64,000 nucleotides of DNA. Origin: Caballeronia hypogeia (GTDB taxonomy: Bacteria > Pseudomonadota > Gammaproteobacteria > Burkholderiales > Burkholderiaceae). The notes under the pieces are model-generated. The model was not told where the DNA came from, ran no database searches, and saw nothing but the letters and a program-made list of their open reading frames with translations. This document shows, piece by piece, positions 47,412 through 57,285 of the stretch (positions are counted from its first letter, which is position 1; every line of letters starts with the position of its first letter). The DNA is taken from contig NZ_FCOA02000003.1 in assembly GCF_001544875.2 (NCBI RefSeq), forward strand, positions 496,001 to 560,000, in the 5' to 3' direction. Both the position numbers and the translations under genes were made by a program.

Positions 47412-49715
47412 TTAATCCACTTCAATCGCTTCCGGATTCGGATTGCGCGGCGGCGCCGAGTTCTCGTCGAACGTCAGCTGAACCTTGTCGTCCGCATCGA
47501 CATCGACTGTCACGCGACCGCCCGTGACAAGCTTGCCGAACAGCAGTTCGTCGGCCAGCGCACGCCGGATCGTGTCCTGGATCAGACGCTGCATCGGACG
47601 CGCACCCATGAGCGGATCGAAACCGTGCTTCGCGAGATGCTTGCGCAGCGCGTCGGTAAAGACCGCATCGACCTTCTTCTCGTGCAACTGATCTTCCAGC
47701 TGCATGAGGAACTTGTCGACCACGCGCAGGATGATTTCCTCGTCCAGCGAACGGAAGCTGATGATCGCATCCAGACGGTTGCGGAACTCAGGCGTGAACA
47801 TGCGCTTGATGTCGGCCATTTCGTCGCCCGACTCGCGGCGCGACGTGAAACCGATCACCGCCTTGCCCATTGCCTCCGCGCCCGCGTTCGTCGTCATGAT
47901 GATGATGACGTTGCGGAAATCCGCCTTGCGTCCGTTGTTGTCCGTCAGCGTGCCGTGGTCCATCACCTGCAAGAGCACGTTATAGATGTCCGGATGCGCC
48001 TTCTCGATTTCGTCGAGCAGCAGCACGCAATGCGGCTTCTTCGTGACGGCTTCGGTCAGCAGACCGCCCTGATCGAAACCGACGTAGCCCGGCGGCGCGC
48101 CGATCAGACGGCTCACCGCATGACGCTCCATGTACTCCGACATGTCGAAGCGCAGCAGTTCAATGCCGAGCGTGAACGCCAGTTGCTTCGCGACCTCGGT
48201 CTTGCCGACACCGGTAGGCCCGGAGAACAGGAACGCGCCGATTGGCTTGTCGAGCTTGCCGAGACCCGCGCGCGCCATCTTGATCGAAGCCGACAGCGCG
48301 TCGATGGCCGGGTCCTGCCCGAACACGACAGCCTTCAGATCGCGATCGAGAGTCTGGAGCTTGCTGCGGTCGTCCTGCGACACGCTTTGCGCCGGCACGC
48401 GCGCGATCTTCGAGATGATCTCTTCGATCTCGCTCTTGCCGATGGTCTTCTTCTGCTTCGACTTCGGCAGGATGCGTTGCGCCGCGCCCGCTTCGTCGAT
48501 CACGTCGATCGCCTTGTCCGGCAGATGGCGATCCGTGATGAAGCGTGCCGACAGTTCCGCCGCCGCCGACAGCGCACCCGACGAGTACTTCACGCCGTGA
48601 TGCTCTTCGAAGCGCGTCTTGAGGCCGCGCAGAATCGCGATCGTCTGCTCGACCGAAGGCTCGGTGACATCGACCTTCTGGAAGCGACGGGACAGCGCCG
48701 CGTCTTTCTCGAAGATGCCGCGATATTCCGTGAACGTGGTAGCTCCGATGCACTTCAACTGACCCGACGACAACGCCGGCTTCAGCAGGTTCGATGCATC
48801 GAGCGTGCCGCCCGAAGCCGCGCCCGCGCCGATCAGCGTATGAATTTCGTCGATGAACAGAATGGCGTGCGGACGCTCCTTCAATTCCTTCAGCACCGTC
48901 TTGAGACGCTGTTCGAAATCGCCGCGATACTTCGTGCCCGCGAGCAGCGCGCCCATGTCGAGCGAGTAGACCTGCGCGTCCGCGAGAATGTCCGGCACTT
49001 CGCCGCGCGTGATACGCCACGCGAGGCCTTCGGCGATCGCGGTCTTGCCCACGCCGGCTTCACCGACGAGCAGCGGGTTGTTCTTGCGACGGCGGCACAG
49101 GACCTGCACGACGCGCTCGACTTCCAGTTCGCGGCCGATCAGCGGATCGATCTTGCCATCCTTGGCGAGCTGGTTGAGGTTCTGCGTGAACTGCGCGAGC
49201 GGCGTTTCCTTCTGCGCGGCAGCGTCTTCCGATTCGGGATTCGCTTCGCTGTTCGTCTTGGCGGCGTCGCCATTGTTCGTCTTGGCGATACCGTGCGAAA
49301 TGAAATTCACGACATCCAGACGCGTCACGCCCTGTTGCTGCAGGTAGTAGACCGCGTGCGAGTCCTTCTCGCCGAAGATCGCGACCAGCACGTTGGCGCC
49401 GGTCACTTCCTTCTTGCCGTTCGAGGTCGATTGCACGTGCATGATCGCGCGCTGGATCACGCGCTGGAAACCAAGCGTCGGCTGAGTATCGACGTCGTCC
49501 GTGCCCGGCACGGTCGGCGTGTTGTCATGAATGAAATTGCGCAGGTTCTGACGCAAATCTTCAATGTTGGCTGCGCAGGCGCGCAACACTTCAGCGGCGG
49601 TCGGATTGTCCAACAGGGCGAGCAGCAGATGCTCGACCGTTATGAACTCGTGCCGCGCCTGACGTGCTTCCATAAACGCCATGTGCAGACTGACTTCCAG
49701 TTCCTGGGCAATCAT
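47412..49715 (-). CDS. clpA: ATP-dependent Clp protease ATPase subunit ClpA
   Basis: Hexameric AAA+ unfoldase of ClpAP, 767 residues. N-terminal repeat domain (about 1-145), first AAA+ with Walker [10 protein letters not shown] (217-225), second with SGPTGVGKT (about 500), and an IGF loop ([14 protein letters not shown]) for docking ClpP. The start [10 protein letters not shown] overlaps the clpS stop as ATGA. ClpS adaptor is next door; clpP is not in the window. Confidence 0.97.
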   Translation of the reverse strand: MIAQELEVSLHMAFMEARQARHEFITVEHLLLALLDNPTAAEVLRACAANIEDLRQNLRNFIHDNTPTVPGTDDVDTQPTLGFQRVIQRAIMHVQSTSNGKKEVTGANVLVAIFGEKDSHAVYYLQQQGVTRLDVVNFISHGIAKTNNGDAAKTNSEANPESEDAAAQKETPLAQFTQNLNQLAKDGKIDPLIGRELEVERVVQVLCRRRKNNPLLVGEAGVGKTAIAEGLAWRITRGEVPDILADAQVYSLDMGALLAGTKYRGDFEQRLKTVLKELKERPHAILFIDEIHTLIGAGAASGGTLDASNLLKPALSSGQLKCIGATTFTEYRGIFEKDAALSRRFQKVDVTEPSVEQTIAILRGLKTRFEEHHGVKYSSGALSAAAELSARFITDRHLPDKAIDVIDEAGAAQRILPKSKQKKTIGKSEIEEIISKIARVPAQSVSQDDRSKLQTLDRDLKAVVFGQDPAIDALSASIKMARAGLGKLDKPIGAFLFSGPTGVGKTEVAKQLAFTLGIELLRFDMSEYMERHAVSRLIGAPPGYVGFDQGGLLTEAVTKKPHCVLLLDEIEKAHPDIYNVLLQVMDHGTLTDNNGRKADFRNVIIIMTTNAGAEAMGKAVIGFTSRRESGDEMADIKRMFTPEFRNRLDAIISFRSLDEEIILRVVDKFLMQLEDQLHEKKVDAVFTDALRKHLAKHGFDPLMGARPMQRLIQDTIRRALADELLFGKLVTGGRVTVDVDADDKVQLTFDENSAPPRNPNPEAIEVD

Positions 49716-50026
49716 GCTTCCTCCATCACGCACTGCAACGGGTGCCCCGCTTGCCGTGCATGGCTAACGACTTGCTCAACTTTGGTCGACGCAATATCCC
49801 GCGTGTAGACCCCACAAACTCCCCTGCCTTCGCGATGAACCTTGAGCATGATCTGCGTCGCAGTCTCACGATCCTTATTGAAGTATTCCTGCACGACCAT
49901 CACAACGAATTCCATCGGCGTGAAGTCGTCATTCAGCAGCACCACTTTGTACATGGCCGGCTTCTTGAGCTTTTGCTCCTGCCGCTCCAGTACCGTGCCA
50001 TCCTGCTTGTTGGGATTGATCGCCAT
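49712..50026 (-). CDS. clpS: ClpS adaptor protein
   Basis: 104-residue adaptor that binds ClpA and delivers N-degron substrates. The core [20 protein letters not shown] and the residues around [17 protein letters not shown] are typical. Coupled to clpA by ATGA overlap. Confidence 0.97.
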   Translation of the reverse strand: MAINPNKQDGTVLERQEQKLKKPAMYKVVLLNDDFTPMEFVVMVVQEYFNKDRETATQIMLKVHREGRGVCGVYTRDIASTKVEQVVSHARQAGHPLQCVMEEA

Positions 50027-50550
50027 ACACCCATTCTAAACAACACGGACGCCCTCGCAATCACCGCTCCAGCACCGACCGCCCGGTCGGAATGAAACGC
50101 TGAAACAGCTGTTACGCAACTGACGTCCATCGAATCCTGCCGCCGCCCAAAGGTTTCGGCGCGGCCCGCTTGCATCTCGTCGAAACCAGTATCGCACAGC
50201 TTCAAAAAAAACTGACCGGGCGCTGGGTACGGCGAGCCGGCGGTATCACACAAGTGAGTCGATTATGCGACTTTTCAAGATGGCGTGCTTGGACGGCAGC
50301 GCACACGCAAAGCAGGAATTACCCTACGAATGTGCTCTTTGCAACGAGCTTAACGGCCATCTCAAAATTTCCTTGACACTCGATTTAAGAGATTTAACAA
50401 TCAAACTGGCACTTTTTTCCGGGGGCCAACCTTCGACGAAAAAAAAGGCCGAGGTGAGCTTGTGAGGAGGTGGCGGTTCACAATGTGGGGTGGCCGTCGA
50501 GCTTTTCCGAGCGTGCTCAGGTTGCGACGAGAGTTAGAGGGGAAGTACGA
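50027..50550. other. Intergenic region upstream of cspA and clpS, about 524 bp
   Basis: Divergent region. Left part: probable clpS promoter. Right part: candidate cspA promoter at 50373-50401 and a long cspA leader. ORFs through it (for example a 66-codon frame ending at 50465) look like chance readings overlapping regulatory DNA. No RNA gene recognised. Confidence 0.5.
50373..50401 (+). promoter_or_regulatory. Candidate cspA promoter and long 5' leader
   Basis: TTGACA (50373-50378) and AACAAT (50396-50401) with a 17-bp spacer. The transcript would have a leader of about 140 nt before the cspA ATG at 50551, in keeping with cold-shock leaders that fold differently at low temperature. Confidence 0.5.
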
Positions 50551-50757
50551 ATGTCTACTGGTACGGTCAAGTGGTTCAACGACGCGAAAGGCTACGGATT
50601 CATCACGCCCGATGAGGGCGGCGAAGATCTGTTTGCACATTTCTCGGCGATTCAAATGAACGGTTTCAAGACGCTCAAAGAAGGCCAGAAGGTCAGCTTC
50701 GAGATCGTCCAGGGACCGAAGGGCAAGCAAGCTTCGAACATCCAGGACGCCGTCTGA
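50551..50757 (+). CDS. Cold-shock protein of the CspA family
   Basis: 68-residue RNA chaperone with both RNP motifs: KGYGFITP and [18 protein letters not shown] precedes the ATG by about 7-11 bases. A single OB-fold; no C-terminal extension. The name CspA/CspD cannot be decided by sequence alone. Convergent with icd. Confidence 0.96.
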   Translation: MSTGTVKWFNDAKGYGFITPDEGGEDLFAHFSAIQMNGFKTLKEGQKVSFEIVQGPKGKQASNIQDAV

Positions 50758-50783
50758 CCGTTCGATCGCACTTTGCCTCGTGA

Positions 50784-50810
50784 AACCCGGCCCTCGTGCC
50801 GGGTTTTTTT
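50784..50810 (+). terminator. Terminator of the cold-shock gene
   Basis: Stem ACCCGGC/GCCGGGT with a 4-5-nt loop, then a run of seven T. Confidence 0.9.
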
Positions 50811-50862
50811 GCGCCCGCCGCTATCTCATCGCTGCCTCATATATGAGGCGGACACGCCAGAT

Positions 50863-50897
50863 AAAAACCCCGGAAAGCGTAGGCCTTCCGGGGTTTT
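50863..50897 (-). terminator. Terminator of icd (bidirectional)
   Basis: 13-bp stem AAAAACCCCGGAA/TTCCGGGGTTTTT with a 9-nt loop; on the minus strand the stem ends in a T-run, 30 bp after the icd stop. Confidence 0.9.
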
Positions 50898-50926
50898 TAT
50901 CTGTCACTTCGAATAGCGGTGAGTCC

Positions 50927-52183
50927 TCACATATTTTCGATCATCACCTCTCCGAAGCCCGAGCACGACACCTGCGTCGCGCCTTCCATCAGGCGCGCGA
51001 AGTCGTAGGTGACGCGCTTCGAAAGAATCGACTGCTCCATCGACGCAATGATGCGATCCGCGGCCTCGAACCAGCCCAGATGACGCAGCATCATTTCAGC
51101 CGAGAGGATCTCGGAGCCGGGATTCACGTAATCCTTGCCCGCATACTTCGGCGCCGTGCCGTGCGTGGCTTCGAACATCGCCACGGAGTCCGACATGTTC
51201 GCGCCGGGCGCGATGCCGATGCCGCCTACCTGCGCCGCGAGCGCGTCCGAGATGTAGTCGCCGTTCAGGTTGAGTGTGGCGATCACGTCGTATTCGGCCG
51301 GGCGCAGCAGGATTTGCTGGAGGAACGCATCGGCGATCACGTCCTTCACGACGATATCGCCGCCCGTCTTCGGATTCTTGACCTTCATCCACGGACCGCC
51401 GTCGATCAGCTCCGCGCCGAATTCCTTCTGCGCGAGCGCGTAGCCGTAGTCGCGGAACGCGCCTTCGGTGAACTTCATGATGTTGCCCTTGTGCACCAGC
51501 GTGACCGAGCGGCGCTCGTTGTCGATCGCATATTGGATCGCCTTGCGCACGAGCCGCTCCGTGCCCTCGCGCGACACCGGCTTGATGCCGAGTCCCGATG
51601 AATCCGGAAAGCGGATCTTCGTCACGCCCATCTCTTCGCGCAGGAACTTGATGACCTTCTTCGCCTCGGGCGAATCCGCCGGCCATTCGACACCCGCGTA
51701 GATGTCCTCCGAGTTCTCGCGGAAGATCACCATGTCGATTTTCTCGGGCTCGCGCACCGGCGACGGCACGCCCTTGAAGTAACGCACCGGACGCAAGCAC
51801 ACGTACAGATCGAGTTGTTGACGAAGCGCAACGTTTAACGATCGAATGCCGCCGCCGACGGGCGTCGTCAGCGGGCCCTTGATCGACACGACGTAATCCT
51901 TCACTGCGTCGAGCGTTTCGTCGGGCAGCCAGACGTCCGGGCCGTAGACGCGCGTCGCCTTTTCGCCGGCGAAGATTTCCATCCATTGAATCTTGCGCTT
52001 GCCGCCGTAGGCCTTCTCCACAGCCGCATCGACGACCTTGAGCATCACCGGCGTGATGTCGACGCCCGTGCCGTCGCCCTCGATGTACGGGATGATCGGC
52101 TGATCCGAAACGTTGAGCGAGAAATCCGCGTTGACGGTGATCTTGTCACCGTCCGTCGGAACCTGGATGTGCTGATACGGCAT
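50927..52183 (-). CDS. icd: NADP-dependent isocitrate dehydrogenase
   Basis: TCA-cycle enzyme forming 2-oxoglutarate, CO2 and NADPH; 418 residues. [21 protein letters not shown] contains the substrate Ser that AceK phosphorylates in enteric bacteria. NADP-binding region [19 protein letters not shown] near the C-terminus. The start [14 protein letters not shown] at 52183 has GGAG upstream; a longer frame to 52195 adds four residues. Confidence 0.97.
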   Translation of the reverse strand: MPYQHIQVPTDGDKITVNADFSLNVSDQPIIPYIEGDGTGVDITPVMLKVVDAAVEKAYGGKRKIQWMEIFAGEKATRVYGPDVWLPDETLDAVKDYVVSIKGPLTTPVGGGIRSLNVALRQQLDLYVCLRPVRYFKGVPSPVREPEKIDMVIFRENSEDIYAGVEWPADSPEAKKVIKFLREEMGVTKIRFPDSSGLGIKPVSREGTERLVRKAIQYAIDNERRSVTLVHKGNIMKFTEGAFRDYGYALAQKEFGAELIDGGPWMKVKNPKTGGDIVVKDVIADAFLQQILLRPAEYDVIATLNLNGDYISDALAAQVGGIGIAPGANMSDSVAMFEATHGTAPKYAGKDYVNPGSEILSAEMMLRHLGWFEAADRIIASMEQSILSKRVTYDFARLMEGATQVSCSGFGEVMIENM

Positions 52184-52364
52184 GGTCGACTCCAAAGAAG
52201 GCCGGCTTGAATGGAAGCAAACTGCTAACTGTATGAACAGGGCTGCGCCGCGCGATGCGGTGAGAACATCATTCTAACCATGCCAGCCCGCCACAGCGCG
52301 CCCGGACAGGCCCGGCGCATGCATTAAGATGCCGCATCCGGTCAAGCACCACGCGGTTCTCTGA

Positions 52365-52940
52365 ATGTCACTCATCGCCCTCAACAAGCCCTTCGGCACC
52401 ATCTGCCAGTTCTCCGCGCATGAATCGCGCGCGTCGCTCGGGGATTGGGTGAAGACGCCGGGCGTCTATCCCGCCGGCCGGCTGGACGCCGACAGCGAAG
52501 GCCTGCTCCTGCTCACCGATGACGGCGCATTGCAGGCGCGCATCGCGGAGCCGCGTCACAAGCTCGTCAAGCGCTATTGGGCGCAAGTGGAAGGCGCACC
52601 CGATGACGCGACGCTCGCGCACCTTGCTAAAGGCGTCGATCTCGGCGACTACGTGACGCGCCCCTGCCGCACGGCGTTCGTCGATGAACACGACATCGGA
52701 GCGCTCTGGCCGCGCAATCCGCCGATCCGCTATCGCGCCGCCATTCCGACGACCTGGATCGAGCTCGCCATCACCGAAGGCAAGAACCGTCAGGTGCGGC
52801 GCATGACAGCGGCCGTCGGTTACCCGACCTTGCGGCTCGTGCGTGTCGCGATCGGCGCGCTCGACATCTTCGCCCTCGAACTCGCGCCGGGCGAGTGCAC
52901 GGAGGTCGCGCCGCGCGCGCCGTGGCAGCGCGTTGGGTGA
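52365..52940 (+). CDS. rluE: 23S rRNA pseudouridine(2457) synthase RluE
   Basis: 191-residue synthase lacking an S4 domain, as RluE does. IALNKPFGTICQFSAHE, AGRLDADSEGLLLLTDDGALQARI (catalytic Asp) and EGKNRQVRRMTAAVGYPTLRLVRV match RluE closely. Starts at 52365. Confidence 0.9.
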   Translation: MSLIALNKPFGTICQFSAHESRASLGDWVKTPGVYPAGRLDADSEGLLLLTDDGALQARIAEPRHKLVKRYWAQVEGAPDDATLAHLAKGVDLGDYVTRPCRTAFVDEHDIGALWPRNPPIRYRAAIPTTWIELAITEGKNRQVRRMTAAVGYPTLRLVRVAIGALDIFALELAPGECTEVAPRAPWQRVG

Positions 52941-53338
52941 ATTGCATTCAACTATCTTGAAAATGAGCAACGCAGCTTCGTTTAGTTCGATGCGCTTAAA
53001 CGTCGTGTCATGAAGATCGGCTAGTGCATAAACGGTCACGAATCGGCCGCGAATAACTTTTTTGGTCTGCTGCGCAATTCTTCTTGAATCGGCGTCAACC
53101 GACTCCTCGCACGATGCGTTAAGGACCTCAGATGCCGCATAAAGCTATCCGGCATGAGCGAATTGCCGATTACAACAACCTGTGTGCTCCAGGGAGTTTG
53201 AAAGGTTCAAGCGTTCACAGTCGTATCGAAAACAAATTAATCGATACGACTGTCAACCGAAAGGTAGGTGGCTCGTTTACCGACATGACTCATTGACCGG
53301 GTCGTTTGGTTAATCAACTCAAGCTAAAGGGTTCACAA
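52941..53338. other. Intergenic region, about 398 bp, with a perfect 13-bp inverted repeat
   Basis: AT-rich stretch upstream of the small Ala/Lys protein gene. It contains the inverted repeat at 53217-53253 and a probable ribosome binding site. No RNA gene or convincing ORF was seen in the left two thirds. Confidence 0.5.
53217..53253. repeat. Perfect 13-bp inverted repeat
   Basis: ACAGTCGTATCGA (53217-53229) and its exact complement TCGATACGACTGT (53241-53253) with an 11-nt AT-rich loop. No T-tract follows, so not a typical terminator. It lies 86 bp before the small secreted protein and may be an operator or a structured 5' leader. Confidence 0.75.
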
Positions 53339-53545
53339 ATGAACAAACTGATCGCTGCTCTCGTCGCTGGCCTGTTCGCAACGGCTGCTTTCGCACAAGA
53401 AGCTTCGGCACCGGCCGCTGCTGCTCCGGCAGCTGCTGCTTCGTCGGCTCACAAGTCGTCGGCTCACAAGAAGTCGCACAAGAAGTCGCACAAGTCGTCG
53501 AAGAAGGCTGCTTCGGCACCGGAAGCCGCTTCGGCAGCTCAGTAA
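53339..53545 (+). CDS. Small exported Ala/Lys-rich basic protein
   Basis: 68 residues: a clear signal peptide MNKLIAALVAGLFATAAFAQ, then an Ala/Pro stretch and repeated Lys/His/Ser clusters (SSAHKKSHKKSHKSSKK), ending AASAPEAASAAQ. The mature part is strongly basic and low-complexity; composition recalls the Asr acid-shock protein, but length and order differ and I cannot assign the function. AAGGG lies 9 bases upstream of the ATG. A terminator follows. Confidence 0.7.
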   Translation: MNKLIAALVAGLFATAAFAQEASAPAAAAPAAAASSAHKSSAHKKSHKKSHKSSKKAASAPEAASAAQ

Positions 53546-53609
53546 GTTCGTTGTAAGAGGCGGTATAGCGAAGTCAAGAACGAGCGTTACCGCCGTCTTA
53601 ACGGCGTTG

Positions 53610-53647
53610 AAGGGCAGATGGCCGCGAGGCGTCTGCCCTTTTGTTTT
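53610..53647 (+). terminator. Terminator of the small basic protein
   Basis: 9-bp stem AAGGGCAGA/TCTGCCCTT with a 13-nt loop, then TTGTTTTG. Confidence 0.75.
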
Positions 53648-53751
53648 GCCTCGGCGCTTCGAGTAACATGCCGGGGCTTTGCCGGAGTTTCTCCGGCGGA
53701 CTCATTCGCTTGAATCAATCGGTTGGATCGCTTAGAGAAGGGAGCATCGTC

Positions 53752-54264
53752 GTGAATCTTGTATCTCGTATCCGGAATCAGCGGCAGAGTCTCGGCCGTG
53801 CATTGCGCGCATGCGTGCTCGCGCTCGCACTGCCGTTCGCCGCGTTCCCGCTCGCGCAAGCGCAGACGATGCCGCCGGGCGCGAAGCAGCCATCCGACTT
53901 TCCCCGCGCGAAGCTCACCGCCGGCATGTACGTGATCGACGCCGCCGTCGCCGCGAACGACGCCGATCGCGAGCAAGGGCTCATGTATCGCACCAAGCTC
54001 GGCGCGAACGAAGGCATGCTGTTCGTCTTCAACGAAAATGCCGTGCACTGCTTCTGGATGAAGAACACGCTGATCCCGCTCTCGATCGCGTTCATTCGCG
54101 CGGACGGCACCGTGACCGACATCGACGAGATGCAGGCCGAGACCGAAAACAATCATTGCCCGCGCAACAACGGCGTCTACGCGCTCGAAATGTCCAAGGG
54201 CTGGTTCACCGCGAAGGGCATCAAGCCGGGCATGCAGATCAAGGGCTTGCCGCAGCCGCAGTGA
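53752..54264 (+). CDS. DUF192 exported protein
   Basis: 170 residues: N-terminal basic stretch and signal peptide (LALALPFAAFPLAQAQT) then a DUF192 domain with DREQGLMYRTKLGANEGMLF, CFWMKNTLIPLSIAFI and EMSKGWFTAKGIKPGM. The family is small, often secreted, and of unknown function. The GTG start at 53752 has GGGAG 9 bases upstream; a longer frame to 53641 lacks a signal sequence. Confidence 0.8.
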   Translation: MNLVSRIRNQRQSLGRALRACVLALALPFAAFPLAQAQTMPPGAKQPSDFPRAKLTAGMYVIDAAVAANDADREQGLMYRTKLGANEGMLFVFNENAVHCFWMKNTLIPLSIAFIRADGTVTDIDEMQAETENNHCPRNNGVYALEMSKGWFTAKGIKPGMQIKGLPQPQ

Positions 54265-54293
54265 GCCTCCGGACGCATTCGCATCGACTGAGA

Positions 54294-54321
54294 AAACCGG
54301 CGTGTGGCGCCGGTTTTTTTT
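54294..54321 (+). terminator. Terminator of the DUF192 gene
   Basis: Stem ACCGGCG/CGCCGGT with a 5-nt loop followed by eight T. Confidence 0.85.
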
Positions 54322-54467
54322 CGCCTGCGCGCGCCGCGGCGCGACCTCTCGCGGGCTGGCAGGATTCCTGCAAAGAGCTTGCCGACGCGCTATCCTAAAA
54401 AGATTCAGCGCGACGCTCTCGCGTTGCTTCAAACACGCCGCGCTGACTTTATCCACAGGAGGTTCAC

Positions 54468-56573
54468 GTGCCCCGCAAGACTCCCATCGAGCGCTATCGG
54501 AACATTGGAATTAGCGCTCACATCGATGCCGGCAAAACCACGACTACCGAGCGCATCCTTTTCTACACCGGCGTGACGCACAAGATCGGCGAAGTGCACG
54601 ACGGCGCGGCTACGATGGACTGGATGGAGCAGGAGCAAGAGCGCGGCATCACGATCACCTCCGCCGCTACGACGGCCTTCTGGAAGGGCATGGCCGGCAA
54701 CTATCCCGAGCATCGCATCAACATCATCGATACGCCGGGACACGTGGACTTCACCATCGAAGTCGAGCGCTCCATGCGCGTGCTCGACGGCGCGTGCATG
54801 GTCTACGACTCGGTCGGCGGCGTGCAGCCGCAATCGGAAACCGTGTGGCGTCAGGCGAACAAGTACAAGGTGCCGCGCATTGCGTTCGTCAACAAGATGG
54901 ACCGCGTCGGCGCGGACTTTTTCCGCGTGCAGCGGCAGATCGGCGAGCGTCTGAAGGGCGTCGCCGTGCCGATCCAGATTCCCATCGGCGCGGAAGACCA
55001 CTTTCAGGGCGTGGTCGATCTCGTGAAGATGAAGGCGATCGTCTGGGACGACGAGAGCCAGGGCATCAAGTTCAGCTACGAGGAGATTCCCGACAACCTC
55101 AAGGAGCTCGCGCATGAATGGCGCGAAAAGATGGTCGAGGCCGCGGCGGAATCGAGCGAAGAGCTGCTCGAGAAGTATCTGGAAGACCACGAGAGCCTGA
55201 CGGAAGACGAGATCAAGGCGGCGATCCGCAAGCGCACCATCGCCAACGAGATCGTGCCGATGCTCTGCGGCAGCGCGTTCAAGAACAAGGGCGTGCAGGC
55301 CATGCTCGACGCCGTGATCGACTACCTGCCCTCGCCCGTCGACGTGCCCGCGATTCTCGGCCACACGGAAGACGACAAGGAAGCGGAACGTCATCCGAGC
55401 GACGACGAGCCGTTCTCCGCGCTCGCCTTCAAGATCATGACCGACCCGTTCGTCGGCCAGCTGATCTTCTTCCGGGTGTATTCGGGCGTGGTCGAATCGG
55501 GCGACACGGTCTTCAATCCGGTGAAGGACAAGAAGGAGCGGCTAGGGCGCATTCTGCAAATGCACGCGAACGAGCGCAAGGAAATCAAGGAGGTGCGCGC
55601 GGGCGACATCGCCGCCGCCGTCGGTCTCAAGGAAGCGACGACCGGCGACACGCTCTGCGATCCGGCGCACGTCATCATCCTCGAACGGATGATCTTCCCG
55701 GAGCCCGTGATCTCGCAGGCGGTCGAGCCGAAGACCAAGGCCGACCAGGAGAAGATGGGCATCGCGCTGAATCGTCTCGCGCAGGAAGACCCGTCGTTCC
55801 GCGTCGCGACCGATGAGGAATCCGGCCAGACCATCATCTCCGGCATGGGCGAGCTGCACCTCGAAATTCTCGTCGACCGGATGAAGCGCGAGTTCAACGT
55901 CGAGGCGACGGTGGGCAAGCCGCAGGTCGCGTATCGCGAGACGGTGCGCAACAAGGTCGAGGACGTCGAAGGCAAGTTCGTCAAGCAATCGGGCGGACGC
56001 GGCCAATATGGTCACGCGGTGATCGCGCTGGAGCCGGACCCGGGCAAGGGCTACGAGTTCGTCGACCAGATCAAGGGCGGCGTGATTCCGCGCGAATTCA
56101 TTCCGGCGGTCGACAAGGGTATTCAGGAAACGCTGAAGGCCGGTGTGCTCGCGGGTTATCCGGTCGTGGACGTGAAAGTGCGGCTGACTTTCGGTTCGTA
56201 TCACGATGTCGACTCGAACGAAAACGCGTTTCGCATGGCCGGCTCGATCGCCTTCAAGGAAGCGATGCGGCGCGCCAAGCCGGTCCTGCTCGAACCGATG
56301 ATGGCGGTCGAAGTCGAGACGCCCGAGGAATTCATGGGCAACGTGATGGGCGATCTGTCGGGCCGGCGCGGCATGGTGCAGGGAATGGAGGACATCGCGG
56401 GCGGTGGCGGCAAGCTGGTGCGCGCGGAAGTGCCGCTCGCGGAGATGTTCGGCTACTCCACGTCGCTGCGCTCGCTCACGCAGGGCCGCGCCACCTACAC
56501 GATGGAGTTCAAGCATTACGCCGAGACTCCGTCGAATGTGTCGGAGGCGATCATCAACTCGAAAGCGAAATGA
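54468..56573 (+). CDS. fusA: Elongation factor G, stand-alone copy (FusA2)
   Basis: 701-residue translocase GTPase: P-loop [15 protein letters not shown]2 [27 protein letters not shown] and NKMD motifs, domains II-V with [10 protein letters not shown] and [11 protein letters not shown]. There is no rpsL/rpsG/tuf neighbourhood, so it is a second EF-G outside the str operon; beta-proteobacteria often carry one. Whether it acts in recycling, stress or full elongation cannot be told here. Start is GTG at 54468 with AGGAGG 5 bases before. Confidence 0.95.
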   Translation: MPRKTPIERYRNIGISAHIDAGKTTTTERILFYTGVTHKIGEVHDGAATMDWMEQEQERGITITSAATTAFWKGMAGNYPEHRINIIDTPGHVDFTIEVERSMRVLDGACMVYDSVGGVQPQSETVWRQANKYKVPRIAFVNKMDRVGADFFRVQRQIGERLKGVAVPIQIPIGAEDHFQGVVDLVKMKAIVWDDESQGIKFSYEEIPDNLKELAHEWREKMVEAAAESSEELLEKYLEDHESLTEDEIKAAIRKRTIANEIVPMLCGSAFKNKGVQAMLDAVIDYLPSPVDVPAILGHTEDDKEAERHPSDDEPFSALAFKIMTDPFVGQLIFFRVYSGVVESGDTVFNPVKDKKERLGRILQMHANERKEIKEVRAGDIAAAVGLKEATTGDTLCDPAHVIILERMIFPEPVISQAVEPKTKADQEKMGIALNRLAQEDPSFRVATDEESGQTIISGMGELHLEILVDRMKREFNVEATVGKPQVAYRETVRNKVEDVEGKFVKQSGGRGQYGHAVIALEPDPGKGYEFVDQIKGGVIPREFIPAVDKGIQETLKAGVLAGYPVVDVKVRLTFGSYHDVDSNENAFRMAGSIAFKEAMRRAKPVLLEPMMAVEVETPEEFMGNVMGDLSGRRGMVQGMEDIAGGGGKLVRAEVPLAEMFGYSTSLRSLTQGRATYTMEFKHYAETPSNVSEAIINSKAK

Positions 56574-56660
56574 TCCACGCCTGAAGCGTGTACTATCGGA
56601 AGTCCGTTGCGCGTCGGTTGGTGGCGGCAACGGACTTTTCATATCCGCAGACGAAACGAC

Positions 56661-57143
56661 ATGAGCGACGCACATCAGCACATCGATTGGCGCGAACACG
56701 GCGTCAAGGTCATCAAGGGCGATCAGCTCGACACCAACACCCCGCAGACGCCGGGCATGAACCGCGCGGCCGCGATCAACGCGGCGCGCGTCGGCGCGCA
56801 AAAGATCTGGGCCGGCACGGTCACGATCCATCCGAATGCCAAGACGGGCGCGCATCATCATGGCGCGCTCGAGAGCGTCATCTATGTGGTGCGCGGGCAG
56901 GCGCGCATGCGCTGGGGCGAACACCTCGAATTCGTGGCCGAGGCCGGTCCCGGCGACTTCATCTTCGTGCCGCCCTACGTGCCGCATCAGGAAATCAACG
57001 CCAGCACCGACGATCCGCTCGAATGCGTGCTCGTGCGCAGCGACAACGAAGCGGTCGTGGTGAACCTGAACATCGACGCGGTGGAGAAGCCCGAGGAAGT
57101 CTATTGGGTCGATCCGATTCACAAGCATCCTCACGATCATTGA
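56661..57143 (+). CDS. Cupin-fold metal-binding protein
   Basis: 160 residues with a single cupin-2 barrel: the first metal motif KTGAHHHGALESVIYVVRG and a second PPYVPHQEINAS supply the His/Glu ligands. Start MSDAHQHIDWREHG at 56661. The product is unknown; it lies 142 bp before the peptide transporter genes on the same strand. It could be a sugar isomerase-like or regulatory cupin. Confidence 0.82.
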   Translation: MSDAHQHIDWREHGVKVIKGDQLDTNTPQTPGMNRAAAINAARVGAQKIWAGTVTIHPNAKTGAHHHGALESVIYVVRGQARMRWGEHLEFVAEAGPGDFIFVPPYVPHQEINASTDDPLECVLVRSDNEAVVVNLNIDAVEKPEEVYWVDPIHKHPHDH

Positions 57144-57285
57144 CGCGGGCGCGCGCCACGATGACGCGGCGCGTTCCTTGCTACCTACGCCTCGATGCGC
57201 CGCGTGATCAATGCAACGACGCAAGCGGCGCGGTCGAGCCGTTCGCGCGTGGCGACGGCAAGCACAACTACAACGGAAAGCACCG

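Noticed and set aside
47625..49808. A 727-codon open frame opposite clpA
   Set aside because: Shadow of the clpA coding strand; low-complexity Arg/His-rich translation.
50265..50465. A 66-codon ORF with a CALC motif before cspA
   Set aside because: No ribosome binding site, overlaps the predicted cspA promoter and leader, and shows no codon bias typical of this genome.
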